Below are positions 32,460 through 43,490 of a stretch of 64,000 nucleotides of DNA, piece by piece; within the stretch, counting starts at the first letter, position 1, and the number at the start of each line of letters is the position of its first letter. The notes below the pieces were generated by a model. That model saw only the letters and a program-made list of their open reading frames with translations, did not search any database and was not told the origin of the DNA. Origin of the DNA: Spinellus fusiger (Eukaryota > Mucoromycota > Mucoromycetes > Mucorales > Phycomycetaceae); the NCBI GenBank assembly GCA_025094145.1, contig JALLLS010000087.1, forward strand, positions 1 to 64,000, written 5' to 3'. The position numbers were made by a program, and so were the translations under genes.

Positions 32460-35213
32460 TCACTTGATACTACACACAGAGAGAACAATAAAGGCCGTTG
32501 CAAGGACAGCAACACTGCCCCACAAGTAGAAAGACCACTGTTGGATCTGTGCCTCCTTCTCAGCACCCATAACCTCCAATGCCTTGAGAGCAGTAAGAAT
32601 ATGAGTATAAGTGTCAGTGACAGAGTGAACAGAAAGAGAATAGAGCGACGACTGTGTTTGTGTATGCTGTATTAGTGTGGATTCCCCACCTGCCACCTGC
32701 TCACCCCATAAAGTAAGTTTCCATCTAATAAAGTGGCCTGTGTGGTGTGGATTGATATGATCAATGATTCTTAATGTCCAATGTCCTACCGGATTCTCCC
32801 CCCTAAGACAATCAGTACCCATACAACACCAGTTTATACCCATTCTATACCCACTAAGAAAGAAGAAAAAAAAGAGGGAAAGAAAAAAGAGAGAGAGAGA
32901 GAGACAAGAAACAGCACCTACCAGTGCTTAACACTCATAAATGTCCATTCTAAAAATCCTTCATTGCTCGTGTCGTGTTCTCTAGGCGTGCCCAACTGAC
33001 TTTGCACACCCTGTGGACTCTCCAAAAGAATCTCTAAATCCCCACGACAGCTGTGTTCAATGGTCACTGTGGCTGTAACATGCTCTAGTCTCCCAAATCC
33101 TGCCTTGTCCAGGAGAGAGGGGCTTACTAGGACACTACGATAGAATCCTCTCTTTTCTCCATGCCCAACTCTCTCTTCTCCAGTGGTGTCAGGAATGGGT
33201 TCTTTGGGTGCTGTTTCTGTTGCTACCTGCACACAAGTAGAGGGGCCTACACTCTTGAATGTCTTTGCTGCTTCCACCATGGCATAGCTATCGAGCCTTC
33301 CATAGCCAAACTTATGGTTATACTGGCGTTGTGAGGGAAGTAACGTCCAATCCTCATCCTTTAATGCGATAGGAACGGCTGTATGGACACACAGGTACTG
33401 AATATCACGCCATGTGAGATCAGGACGCACCGAAAGAACAAGAGCAAAGACACCTGCAGCCAAAGGAGCTGCTGCTGAAGTGCCTCCATGTTGATCTGTG
33501 CATGTTGTTCTGCCGACATCTGTTGTATACTATAAAGACATTCAGAAAGAAAAGAAGAAAAAAAAAGAAAAGAAGATAGTATCTTGCAGTGTATACCATC
33601 TCAATGGAGGAGGGGGAAGGGGAGGGGGTTAGACTTACAATGGAACTCCCACTCCCACTGGAGTAGGCCACCACCAGTTGAGCAGAACACTTCTCTGCAT
33701 AGTAAGGATGTCGGTTCATGCGATCAATGGCCCCCACAGTAATTGTATAAATGCTGTTGGTATAGCCATCGTAATTGCAATTGTCATCATTCGCACCTCC
33801 ATTCCCAGAGGCAAAGACATAGAGAGAACCGTAGCCATGCCTTCCCTTTTCCACACCATTCTTCAGTGCCTCGATGACAATGCTATGAGGGGCTTCAACA
33901 CTCTGTCCTAGATCAGGAGGGCCCCAAGAGCAAGAGTAAATATCATTCTCCTGGTACTTGTAATTGAGTGCTTCTGCTTCATCTCCTTCAGTAATCCCCA
34001 TGGAGAGAATACGAATGCCTAGGAATCAAACAGCCATCAGCACACCTGCTTTTCTTCCAACCTCAAGTTTACCTGATACCTTGGCACCATAAGCAATGCC
34101 CACACCACACACATCATTTCTGACAGCAGCAATTTCACCTGCACAGCGGGTTCCATGGAAGTCTTGAGGAGAGGTTGGCGTCTTGAGGAGAGAGTGCTGG
34201 TTAAAGTCATAGGATCCCTCTGCAAACTAATGCCCAGAGTCAGTGGTGAATGTCTTGAGATTTACCAGATAATAGAGTATGACTTGCAAAGTTGTCTTTT
34301 AAATCCTCACTGTCCATGTCAAGGCCATCGTCCAGAATAGCCACCACCACGCCCTGTCCAGTAATGTCTAGTGGGCAAATAAAAGAAGAAAGAAGAAAGA
34401 AGGATTCTCAGAGTTCACTCGTATCGACTGAACTGTACTGTACTGTGCTATTTTCTTACTCTGCTGCCAAACACCAGAGACATTCATATCATTTCCTGGC
34501 CATACCCGATTCATCTGTTTTATATATATATATATTATACATATATTATACATATATTATATATCTATTAGTCTATAGGTGGTGCAGTTGCTTGTATCCA
34601 CCCCACTTACCATATGCCACTGCTTATCAAATCCAGGATCCTGAATTCCAAGCATGTTTTCTAATGCACTGAATCCACCCACAGCAGAGACATTGTCTGT
34701 TGTATTGTCTCCCAGACCCACCTTCCACTTCTTCTCTGGATATCCTTTCATAGGATGTTCTGGTGACAGGGGAAGAAGACTGCGTTTGAACAGCCGACGT
34801 TGAGGGAGTTGACGGTCAATGCGTTCAATATGGGTCAATGCTTCTATGGATTCATCGCGTTGTGAATGTGGGCTGGTTCGTTTCTTTAAAGCAGAGAACA
34901 GTGAAAGGACAGTATCACTAGGTGCAGTGTCTCTTCTGACATTTATCTGCTCTGTCTGCTCTGTCTGCTCTGTCTGCTTGGGTACACTTATCCAGTAGTA
35001 GTGCACAAGTTCACCCACTTGACCATCAAAACGACATCCCAAATGACGAGCCACAACAGAAGCAGCGTGTGTGTTAGCAGTGGGAGAGTAGAGAGTGTAG
35101 TAATGTCTTTGTACATAGTCACGTAGGATAGGCTGTGAAGATAAAATCGCATGACTACTAATAACACCCACCCACACAGACACCACACTAGCCATCCACA
35201 GGGAGAAATGCAT
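32460..35213 (-). CDS. KEX2: Kex2/furin-type proprotein convertase
   Basis: Ca2+-dependent subtilisin-like endoprotease of the late Golgi that cleaves after Lys-Arg or Arg-Arg. Signal peptide MHFSLWMASVVSVWVGVISS, then a propeptide ending RRLFKR, a likely self-cleavage site. Catalytic Asp in VVVAILDDGLDMDSEDL, His in DFHGTRCAGEIAAVRND, oxyanion Asn in YVFASGNGGANDDNCNYDGY and Ser in QHGGTSAAAPLAAGVFAL. A P domain follows (VTATVTIEHSCRGDLEILLE ... GHWTLRIIDHINPHHTGHF). A single transmembrane helix, FYLWGSVAVLATAFIVLSV, comes just before the stop, leaving only a few cytosolic residues. The stop overlaps a good donor (AA/GTGAGG), so a further short 3' exon is possible. About eight short introns. 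Confidence 0.93.
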
Positions 35214-35493
35214 AGAGAAGGAGGCTGGATAGAAGCATCGTCCCTTTTTCTTCTATCCTTGTAGACAAATGAACCAATCATAGACAGAAAAAGAGACAGA
35301 CTGCCAATGTTCACGGGCATTCTATTGGACCTACTTTCTACTAGTGTTGGCATTGCATGGACATTTCATTCTTTATTCTGTAGTCATCTTGATACTTGTA
35401 ACAAAGAAACATAGACACACATCTACACACATCTACACATCTACACAAGGGGGAGTCTCTCCCTTCCGCTCTTCCAGTGTCGTTGTGACTCGT

Positions 35494-36472
35494 CTATTCT
35501 ACACCTTTTGGTCTCATTTCTTTCCTTTTTGCATTGATTTCTGCTGCTATCTGGAATTGCACTTCTCTCTCCCTCTCAATGGTATGTGCCTGCACTCTCT
35601 GCCAATTGCTGTGCTGCTGACACTGGCCACGTATCCTGGTACATACCACATGAGGGGGAACTGTGTCCAGTGCATGAATGTTTTCCGCTGTAAATGTCAC
35701 CACAATACGGTCGCTGCCGTGGGTGTCCATCACTCCCTCTGCCAACTCCCACACAGTGTCTGGCCATGCTAGTCTGGAATCAAATCCACAGAGAAGCTCC
35801 TCTTCCTCTGCCAAGCGATGTCTCCGCAGTGTCTGGTCCTGAAGCAGCTTCTTCAGCAGCACATACTTCCGATCAATGGCAGCCACTCTACGGTACACAG
35901 AGCGGTTCTTTTCTTTCAGTGCTTCCATTCCATCGGCGGTGTCTGTTCCTTCTCTGCAGTCAAGAGAGGACTGACCCTGTCCACTGCAGTCTCCCCTCTC
36001 CGTCTGCCCTGGGTCTCTCCTGCACCCTGCCCTCCATAAGATCGTCTTGCCTGTCTCTGCTCATCCTATAAGACACACTGCGCGCGTGGGGGGTTTCTTT
36101 TCTTCTGCTGAACTTACTTTCTGTGCAGCAGGAGCAGATGTAGGACTCCATAAGCTCACTCTCCCTCTCAGTAAAGTCAATACAGTCGCCATGGTACCAC
36201 TGGTCACACTGGTCACATGCAATCATAAACCTAGAGGCGTCATAAGGTGTCTGGCAGTGGCAATACAGAATAGGATGGGGTTGTCGTCGTGTTCCCTTTT
36301 TACGCTTTACTGCCACTGAAGATGTAGGCGTGAGTTTGTGTTTTTTTGTTCCTGAAAAGGAGTGAGGAGGAGTGTGGATGGGTGGGTGGGTGACTGTTCT
36401 CGTGCGTGTTCTTGTGCGTGCGTGTGCGTGTGCGTGTGCGTGCGTGTGTGTGTGTGCATGTGCATGTGGTGG

Positions 36473-36503
<31 letters not shown>

Positions 36504-37671
36504 GGTGGTGGTGGCGGCGGCGGACTGTCATTGCCAAGTGACCGCTGTTTTGTGATGATGGACTATGGAGTTCTCCTTATCAGCAAGTGACTTGTATTGA
36601 AGAAACAACCTACCACACCACCACCAAGACGTCGTGTTTCATAGACAATACAAGACGCAGGCGGTGAAGAAGTGTCATGGGTGTCTTCCCAAAAGTACTA
36701 GTTGTTAAAGAGATAAAAAGAGATAAGGAGATAGACAGGACAGCTAAATGCCAAACAGCCCCATCATGTGCTGGGATGGAGTAGCACCCATGATCTTCAC
36801 CTTACCTGGTCCCGTCTATCCGTGAATGTCTCTCTTGTATGGACACGTTGCATTGCTCCATGCTGAGTGAAGGTGGCTTATTCATAGGAACACACACACA
36901 CACACACAGAGACAGTAAGAACAACCGCAGCCTTGTGAATGAGATGGGTGTGGCACTCTAGAACTGTGAAGAGGGAGAAAAAAAAAGGAACTCACTGTAT
37001 TTGTAGGGCTCAGAGGACTGTCTTTGGTGGGGGTTAAAGTTCAGTGCAGACATGTGTCTCTGCATCATTCCATTCTTCTTTCCCTCATACACCTTTGATT
37101 CGGACTGACTTCTCTTATGTTTAGGCTGGTGGTAGGGGCTTGAACAGACCTCCTTTTCTGCTGTCTGGATGACCTTGTAGCGATGGCTTGAGTAGAATGG
37201 GGTGGGAGAGAGTCCTACAACAATCACTTTGTCTGGCTGTGGAGAGTGGAGGGCAGGGGCGTCACGGCTGCTGTAATTGTAGTTGTAGTTGTAGTTGTAC
37301 TTGTAGCTATAGTCACTGCAGTCACTGTGGCTGTTGAGGGGGTGGTTGGGACAAGGATGAGAAGAAGGGAAAGACGTCTGTACAGCCACAGGAGTGTCTT
37401 GTCTGTCCTTGGTAGGGCGAAGGAACAGTGTCTTTGGAATACGCTTTCTTAGTGGAAGACGCTTCTCCTGACTTGTGTCCTGCAGTGGCAGTGGAGAGAA
37501 GAGTGTTTGTGTCTCTCTTGTGGTGTGGACAAGGGTCTTTTCATTCCTCAAGGCTACATCCCCTGAGGGTGGCAGGAGCAGAGGCTGAAGAGTAGAGACA
37601 GAGGATGTGTATCTTGCAGGAGTCATAGAACACTCTATGGGTGGGGGACTAGAACAAAGTGGACGCTGCAT
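35494..37671 (-). CDS. Spp1/CXXC1-type PHD-finger subunit of the Set1 (COMPASS) complex
   Basis: PHD reader subunit that binds H3K4me3 and regulates Set1 methyltransferase. I chose ATG 37671 (MQRPLCSSPPPIECSM). The first about 230 residues are disordered, with a NYNYNYNYSSRD run. The PHD finger reads YCHCQTPYDASRFMIACDQC then DQWYHGDCIDF and YICSCCTE, a complete C4HC3 set with the aromatic-cage Trp. After splicing at GAGCAG/AGACAGG it continues EKTGKTILWRAGCRR, like the Cys-rich linker in Spp1 proteins. The C-terminal helical part is EALKEKNRSVYRRVAAIDRK, LLCGFDSRLAWPD, ending VQFQIAAEINAKRKEMRPKG. An intron at about 36420-36530 is a GT and GTG microsatellite. No CXXC DNA-binding finger is seen. 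Confidence 0.82.
36412..36523. repeat. GTGC/GTG/GAT microsatellite in an Spp1-like intron
   Basis: GT and GTGC units pass into GATGAT and then GGT/GGC trinucleotides. On the minus strand it reads as a long His run, which is why an apparent poly-His ORF appears; it lies between real exons. Confidence 0.9.
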
Positions 37672-38537
37672 AAGACGCCTAATCAACGCAAAAGCAGTTC
37701 TGTAGTGGACTGTGCTGTGTTCTTTGTGGTTTTGTTTGGTAATTGATAAAGATGAACAAGAACAACAGAAGGAAAAGAGAGAGAAAGAAAGAGAGAAAGG
37801 AAAAAGAAAGAAAAAAAAGAAAAAAGAAAAACAACGTTTCCGTCTTGCTTAAATAGATTTTTGCTTTTTCAGTTGACTCCCTTGAGTGAGATTTTTCCTA
37901 TTTCCTTTTGAATGAAATTCTTTATTGGTTGTGAAATGCAAAAAGAAATGCAAAAGAAAAGTTGAGAAAATAAGGAAAAAGGAAAAAGGAAAAAGGAAAA
38001 AGGAAAAGAAGCAACTGCACCGCGTCTATTCTATGCAACTTGACATGTTTTGATATTCCGACGAATGCAGAGAGAGAGAGAGATGGACCCATTTGAGGCT
38101 TATTATTTCTTACTGGACAGTGTACTATTTGTTGCATGATAAAAATCAGACAAGATGACGCTTTGTTTGTATTCTAGATGCCTATGGGGTTATATAGCTG
38201 AGGCACTAAAAGTGACTGGGGAGATAGAATAGACCCGAAAGAGGTGTAGAGAATGTAGTAGTAGTAGTGGTGGTGGTGATTAGTGGTGGCAGCAGCAGCA
38301 GTAGTGATATAATCTACTATTCAACTACTCATGGGATAATATCTTTAATGACTTATTAAATGCATAGGTACTTGTTTAGTTAACATACAATTCACTCTGT
38401 TCTCTTATACTTCTATTCTATTCTAATGGTTGCTACAAATAGAATAACTTGATATATTATTTATTAGTGCCTGTAATTGCTTTGATAAGGGCCTTTTTAT
38501 TATTATTTATTATTGCTAGCTCATGTTCCTATAAATT
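37672..38537. other. Intergenic region, Spp1-like 5' side and DHODH 3' side
   Basis: Purine-rich GAAA/GGAAAAA tracts occur at 37760-37835 and 37970-38010, and a GTAGTA/GGTGGT run at 38255-38285. The block 38350-38500 resembles 26.6 kb. No gene is supported. Confidence 0.5.
38350..38500. repeat. Diverged repeat shared with 26.6 kb
   Basis: Second copy of the family described at 26600-26730. It lies in the DHODH 3' flank. Confidence 0.5.
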
Positions 38538-39482
38538 TTAAAGGGTCTTTACTTTTCCATGGAAATCAGCCAAGCAGGAATATTTTTTGGCACGCATGAT
38601 CTCCTCCAACTCTTTCTTCACACGACCAAAGAGTTCTGGTCCCTCTTCGTTGAGCTGAGTTCCAATTTGAACAGCACTGGCGCCTGCTAATACATGTAGA
38701 AAGGCCTCCTTGCCACTTGTCACTCCACCTACACCAATCACTTGTTTTCCAGGACTCAGGCGACGGTAAAAGGCATTGACATTGGCAAGAGCAGTGTTCA
38801 GCACCATCAACCCTCCCAGCCCACCAAACCCATCTTTAGGCTTAATAAGAGCCGTCTCTGTCTCAAAATCAATGGCCAACCCATTACCCACAGAGTTGAT
38901 GCAAGTCACAAAGGCAAGGTGCTCAAATTGATTGAAAATGGCAGCAGCAGCGTCAAAGTGAGCAATGTCAAAATAAGGAGGGAGCTTAATGCCAAATGGC
39001 TTGTTGATGATGGGCGCCAACACCTTCAATGCATTCTCCATGGCTTCCATATCATAGCCAAGCTGGGGTTTGCCAGGAACATTGGGGCATGAAAAGTTGA
39101 TTTCTAGGACACAGGGAAGATCTGCTGCTACAAATGCCTCCACCATCTTCTGGTTATCAGCAAGTGACAGTCCAGAGAGAGAGATAAACAGAGGCTTGGC
39201 CTGGGTGTAGTCATACTGTTTGGCATAGTCAAGGTAATATTCATAGCCTTCGTTAGGAAGACCCATTGAGTTGATACTGCTGTTGATATGAGGAAGAGGT
39301 ACATAGCGAGGAGAAGGGTTGCCCTCGCGTACTTCTACTGTAGCCGACTTGGTGATCAAAGAACCAGACTCGCTCTCTACAAGCTGCTTCAGTTCAGAAG
39401 TGTATCTGCAACATACTCCTGAAGCATTGAAAAGGAGGTTGGGAAGGTGGACACCAGCAATAGAAGTGGAAAGATCAACCAT
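38538..39482 (-). CDS. URA1: Class 1A dihydroorotate dehydrogenase (fumarate type), intronless
   Basis: FMN enzyme of pyrimidine synthesis, oxidising dihydroorotate to orotate; class 1A is cytosolic and uses fumarate. One uninterrupted exon of 314 codons, like the bacterial and Saccharomyces URA1 enzymes (about 311-314). Motifs: SGSLITKSATVEVREGNPSP with the FMN/substrate Lys, NSMGLPNEGYEYYLDY, the active-site loop LEINFSCPNVPGKPQLGYD whose Cys is the class 1 base, FGIKLPPYFD, and the FMN phosphate region VIGVGGVTSGKEA and AGASAVQIGTQL. No transmembrane or mitochondrial leader, unlike class 2 DHODH of most fungi. It is the only multi-hundred-codon gene here without introns. It lies at the boundary of the AT-rich desert. 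Horizontal origin is an inference. Confidence 0.95.
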   Translation of the reverse strand: MVDLSTSIAGVHLPNLLFNASGVCCRYTSELKQLVESESGSLITKSATVEVREGNPSPRYVPLPHINSSINSMGLPNEGYEYYLDYAKQYDYTQAKPLFISLSGLSLADNQKMVEAFVAADLPCVLEINFSCPNVPGKPQLGYDMEAMENALKVLAPIINKPFGIKLPPYFDIAHFDAAAAIFNQFEHLAFVTCINSVGNGLAIDFETETALIKPKDGFGGLGGLMVLNTALANVNAFYRRLSPGKQVIGVGGVTSGKEAFLHVLAGASAVQIGTQLNEEGPELFGRVKKELEEIMRAKKYSCLADFHGKVKTL

Positions 39483-41970
39483 AGTGAAAGGAAAGACAGT
39501 AAAACAAGGGCTTTTTTCTTAATTAAAAAAAAAAAGATCAACAGCCAGTGCCAAGATTTGTCCAGTCACTTTTAGTGCTATGTCTCTGAGTCTTAAATGA
39601 AACACTAAAGGATGTCTATGTCCTGTGTCTCTATAGCAGCACAGGTCTATTTAAAAGTGTAGTGATTTAAATATTTATAAATATAAAACAATAGACATTC
39701 AATAGGGTATAGATATAGATATAGATATTTATATAAAATACAAATAGATTAAGCAACAGTTTCAAAATATAATAGAGAAGCATTTATTTATTATTATAGT
39801 ATGAATAATCTTCAAATAAAAATAGATAATGTTTAGATCCAAATATATATAAATATATAGATATAGAGTATAAAATTCATTTGTTTACTTAATTAGTTCA
39901 TCGTTACTTTATGAAGACAAAACTACTATAGTTTCTCATATTTCATAACATATAAAGACATAGTACCAAGAGAATTATGTATTATGACAGAAAGTGTGAT
40001 TGGATAGACTGTCCTGGTTATATCAAAAGAGGGCGACTGATCTAATTAGCTATTCAACTTTGGTGTTGTATCCAGAGTCAATACAGAGATATGACCAACA
40101 GAAATAACACTCATCAATTACACATTACTGATAAGTAAGATGGGGCATGTGCGTAGATACAACTACAGGAAGCACAGAAGTGTAACCATAGTAATTGATG
40201 AGTGTATAAAGAGTTGTATACTCCACTAAATAAAAGAAACCTAATGTTGGATAAAGTCCTGTCATCACTCAGTTCTGATAAAACATTTGGAAGCAGGTAA
40301 TCCCCTACAGACTATGCATACAAAACAGATTCAAAGTATTTATAGTTCTTGCATGTTATATTTGCATTATTGTTATGTCAGATAGTTTTTTCTTTATCTG
40401 TTTAGACTAAGAAATTTTCAATGATTCTCCATAGTAATCAACTATAATTACACTGTCGCTAGCATCATAGCGAGAGAAAAACTACTGATGAATAAGAATT
40501 GAAAGATATTCTCTAATTAGGGTAATCTCAACTAAGGTATAGCTATCTATTTATATCATTAACCAGAGTGTATTGAGTAAGACATTTAGCTTACCCCGAG
40601 AAAGTATACATGAAATAAAGGAGTAATAAAAGTAAACAAATGGATTGGTTGTCCAAGCGAATAATCCGACAGAGATTATGGTCTTAGGAAAGTTAGCCTA
40701 ATAGAATATCTTAGAATAAACAGTATAATGTATCCATAGACAAATCAGCAAGGCTGTAACGGCTAGTAATACGATGGAAACAAACAATGAAGTTTGAATC
40801 AGTATATTTATAAGATATCTAGAATGAACAGTTATCTTAAAGAAGTATATAACCAATTTCTGACTTTCATAATCAAATATACAAAAAAAAGTCTACAATA
40901 TCAAACGTTTCCTTATAAAAATTCTTTAGCCAAAACAGAATTGCCTACTAGTCACTCTGGATGACATAACATACAATCCAAATTCAATGTAATCCTATAG
41001 CTATTATAATATACTGTATCAGTAGTTAGTAACTATTTCATGTATTCAGGCAGTACAGATGATCAAATTCATAAATGAATAAAACAATAGCCTTACTATT
41101 CTAAAAGATATCTACGTTTGTTATTAAATGTAGTCAGTCAAAAAAAATCATAATCTATTGATAAAGAAAATACTTTCAAGACAATGTTGGCTATTATACT
41201 TATAATGTTAAAGTTCTATTCTGCTAAACAAATATTAGAACATTGATATTCTGAGATATACTTCATATCAGTTCTAATGAAAAAATTAGCCTTTAGCCTT
41301 TCCACCTCAATATATTAAATATATATCATCACAAGTCGAATTTAGATGAATAATTGAATTTGACTATAAGCATAATTCTTTAAATGTTGATCAGTATTTT
41401 ATAAAAGAAATTATCAATGTTCAATGAAATACAGATTCTATTTAGTTAAAGAAACGAGGAAATGAGAGATATCTATTTGATTCAGGCTGTTTGTCGTCGA
41501 AGTTCTCAATAGTTTAGGTTGACTATTCAACGACCCTTTTTCAATATCAGTAAATAGAGACCCTCATTACGTGTGAATTGTAGTAGGAAGATCAATATGT
41601 CATGTCGCATTAATAGCCAATAATGATCTATCTATTAGTAATTGATATATCTTAACATACAATATATTTATATATATCCAAGAAGAAATAAACTATGAAT
41701 AAAATAAAAATAAATAAAAGAGTTCATGGTGCAAATGGTACATTTGTAGTAGACTTAGCCATACATTCACAGTCTGTATTCAAAACTTAAGTGATGCTAA
41801 TATTTTGACCACCGAAGTACTTAATTTCCCGTTGAACTATTCACTTTCTTTCAAAGATGTTTATTTACCATTATTATAGATTATTATCTACAATTAAATC
41901 TATATAAATTATAAGGTTGTCCCTCATGATCATAAATAAAGAGGTATAGAGATCAGAGATATTAGACACA
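39483..41970. other. AT-rich desert, first segment
   Basis: No gene or long ORF. Dense ATATATA and TAAATA stretches. One inverted repeat, CACTCATCAATTAC at about 40109 and its complement at 40192, with about 70 bases between, is the only structure I noticed. Otherwise nothing recognisable. Confidence 0.5.
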
Positions 41971-42205
41971 ATTCAAAGTACCTTTATTTTTGGGTATGCT
42001 TTGGTAATCGCACATTGGGCCTAATAGCCACCTTATGAGATCTTTTTTAAAATCGGGATATACAAATAAACACTATAGATACAAAAGTAGAGAAAATAAA
42101 TTCAAGGGAGTGAGAAACAGAAATATTTAAGGATACAAAACCTCAAATGAGGGAAAAAATGATGAAAAAATGAGAAATGATGGTAAAATAAGAATTATGA
42201 ATAGA
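41965..42205 (-). repeat. Retroelement 3' repeat, copy 1
   Basis: It matches 45335-45570 in order: TTTATTTTTGGGT, TTGGGC...TAGCCACC, CTATGAGA/TTATGAGA, ACAAAAGT, then AAACCTC...AAATGAGG...GAGAAAT. In minus orientation each copy lies downstream of a decayed coding region, as a 3' untranslated tail would. In the 45.3 kb copy that region is LINE ORF1. Confidence 0.6.
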
Positions 42206-42289
42206 CAGCCAAAAAGGCCATAAAGTCAGCAAGGAAACTAGGATACCAAAAAAAATAACCGTCATCCTGTGGTGATTCGAAATCCAACG

Positions 42290-42965
42290 AGGGATACTTG
42301 GAGCAACTCGGACGATCCTGAGGGCACAAATACAGCAACTACACTAGCAGCTTCTGGCTTTGCTAAACGGGTTAAGAATGGGTGGTAGAGGGGAGATCCG
42401 AGCAGAAATAAGGATACAGCGTCTGTTGCTGAAGGAGTCTTTGCACTCTATGGTGGCGTTGGCGTTCCCGCTCAACACACTCATCAATAGCCTCAATGAG
42501 CAAGCTACCAGCTGATGGCTCTACCTTAAAGTCTCAATTAGACGTGGTTTGATCAATAGCTTTCACTAACAGACTGGGCCAAAGATCTTGCCATTTAACA
42601 AAAGACTTACCGTGTGCGACAGAAGATTTAGATATTAGATATAGCAAATTTATTTGTTTGTTGTCTGAATCCTGATGTAATTTTGGGCAATATAAGATCG
42701 TAGGAGGCTTGTAGGTCTCAGGACGAGGTTGCTATGAACACAGATTATTACCACTTGAGAGTACACTTAGGGATGTACTACCGTAGTGAGATTCCAGAAA
42801 GCGAAATCTAATAGATATTTGTGACGGACGAACAGATGGACCAAAATGGGTAGCATGTTTGTAACGGGTTGAGCAACCAAGAAAACCAGAACGACGGTAA
42901 CAGGTAGAAAAATAATAGAGAAGAGTATCTAGGTCAACAAAATCAGACTTGCACGATATCTACAC
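42290..42965 (-). pseudogene. Decayed retroelement coding region
   Basis: Minus-strand translation is largely open with a few stops. Pieces are RYKHATHFGPSVRPSQISIR, FRFLESHYGSTSLSVLSSGN, PRPETYKPPTILYCPKLHQD, VKWQDLWPSLLVKAIDQTTS, then a stop, and EPSAGSLLIEAIDECVERER. Base composition is richer in GC than the surroundings. A more eroded homologue lies at 57.36-57.70 kb. The family is not identified; position beside the shared 3' repeat suggests a gag/ORF1-like product. Confidence 0.5.
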
Positions 42966-43139
42966 ACCCAAAGACTTTTGGGATATATGTAGAATAGGTG
43001 AAGATACGCCACCTATTCGCATGGATGGCTGTGGTGAAGTGAGATATATGGGTGTTGCTAAAATAAACTAGAGGGAAGGAAGGTTTCAGATAGAAAGAAT
43101 ATAAAATAGCAAATTCTACATTGCAAATAAAAAAAAGAA

Positions 43140-43490
43140 GTCATCATATACTTGGATTCTTACAGAAGGGTGGTTTATACCCAAAGGCCAAGTTTAGTTG
43201 TTGGTTCTTGTTATGTTCCTGTTTTTTCTCTATGTTTGTCCCTTTCGTTGGTCCGTCGTAAGGAAGGTTGCCGTTATCTGTTCTCTTGTGCCTCTACAGA
43301 CCCACTTCCAGAGTGTCCCCTCCAGACTACTACAAACATAGTTCCCGCAGCCATAAGAACCGAGTTCCCGATATGCACCACACAAGAGCTTCCCCAACCC
43401 GTACATATACAAGAGCAGCTAGCCTTCCCCCGAGGTCCTGCGTGTCTTAAGAGCGTACCTTTTGCCCAAAACATACATCTATAAGAAAAT
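43140..43490. pseudogene. GC-richer island of unidentified coding remnant
   Basis: A 110-codon plus-strand frame (43152-43484) contains PLPECPLQTTTNIVPAAIRT and CTTQELPQPVHIQEQLAFPR, Pro/Gln/Thr-rich. Its composition differs sharply from the AT-rich flanks. I recognise no family. It may belong to the neighbouring retroelement remnant or be a small captured fragment. Confidence 0.3.

Noticed and set aside
36307..36537. Poly-His / His-Thr protein on the minus strand
   Set aside because: It is a translated GT/GTG/GAT microsatellite lying in an intron of the Spp1-like gene.
42270..42295. tRNA or SINE B-box (GATTCGAAATCC)
   Set aside because: No A-box, acceptor stem or terminator fits around it, and the stretch lies in a decayed protein-coding remnant.
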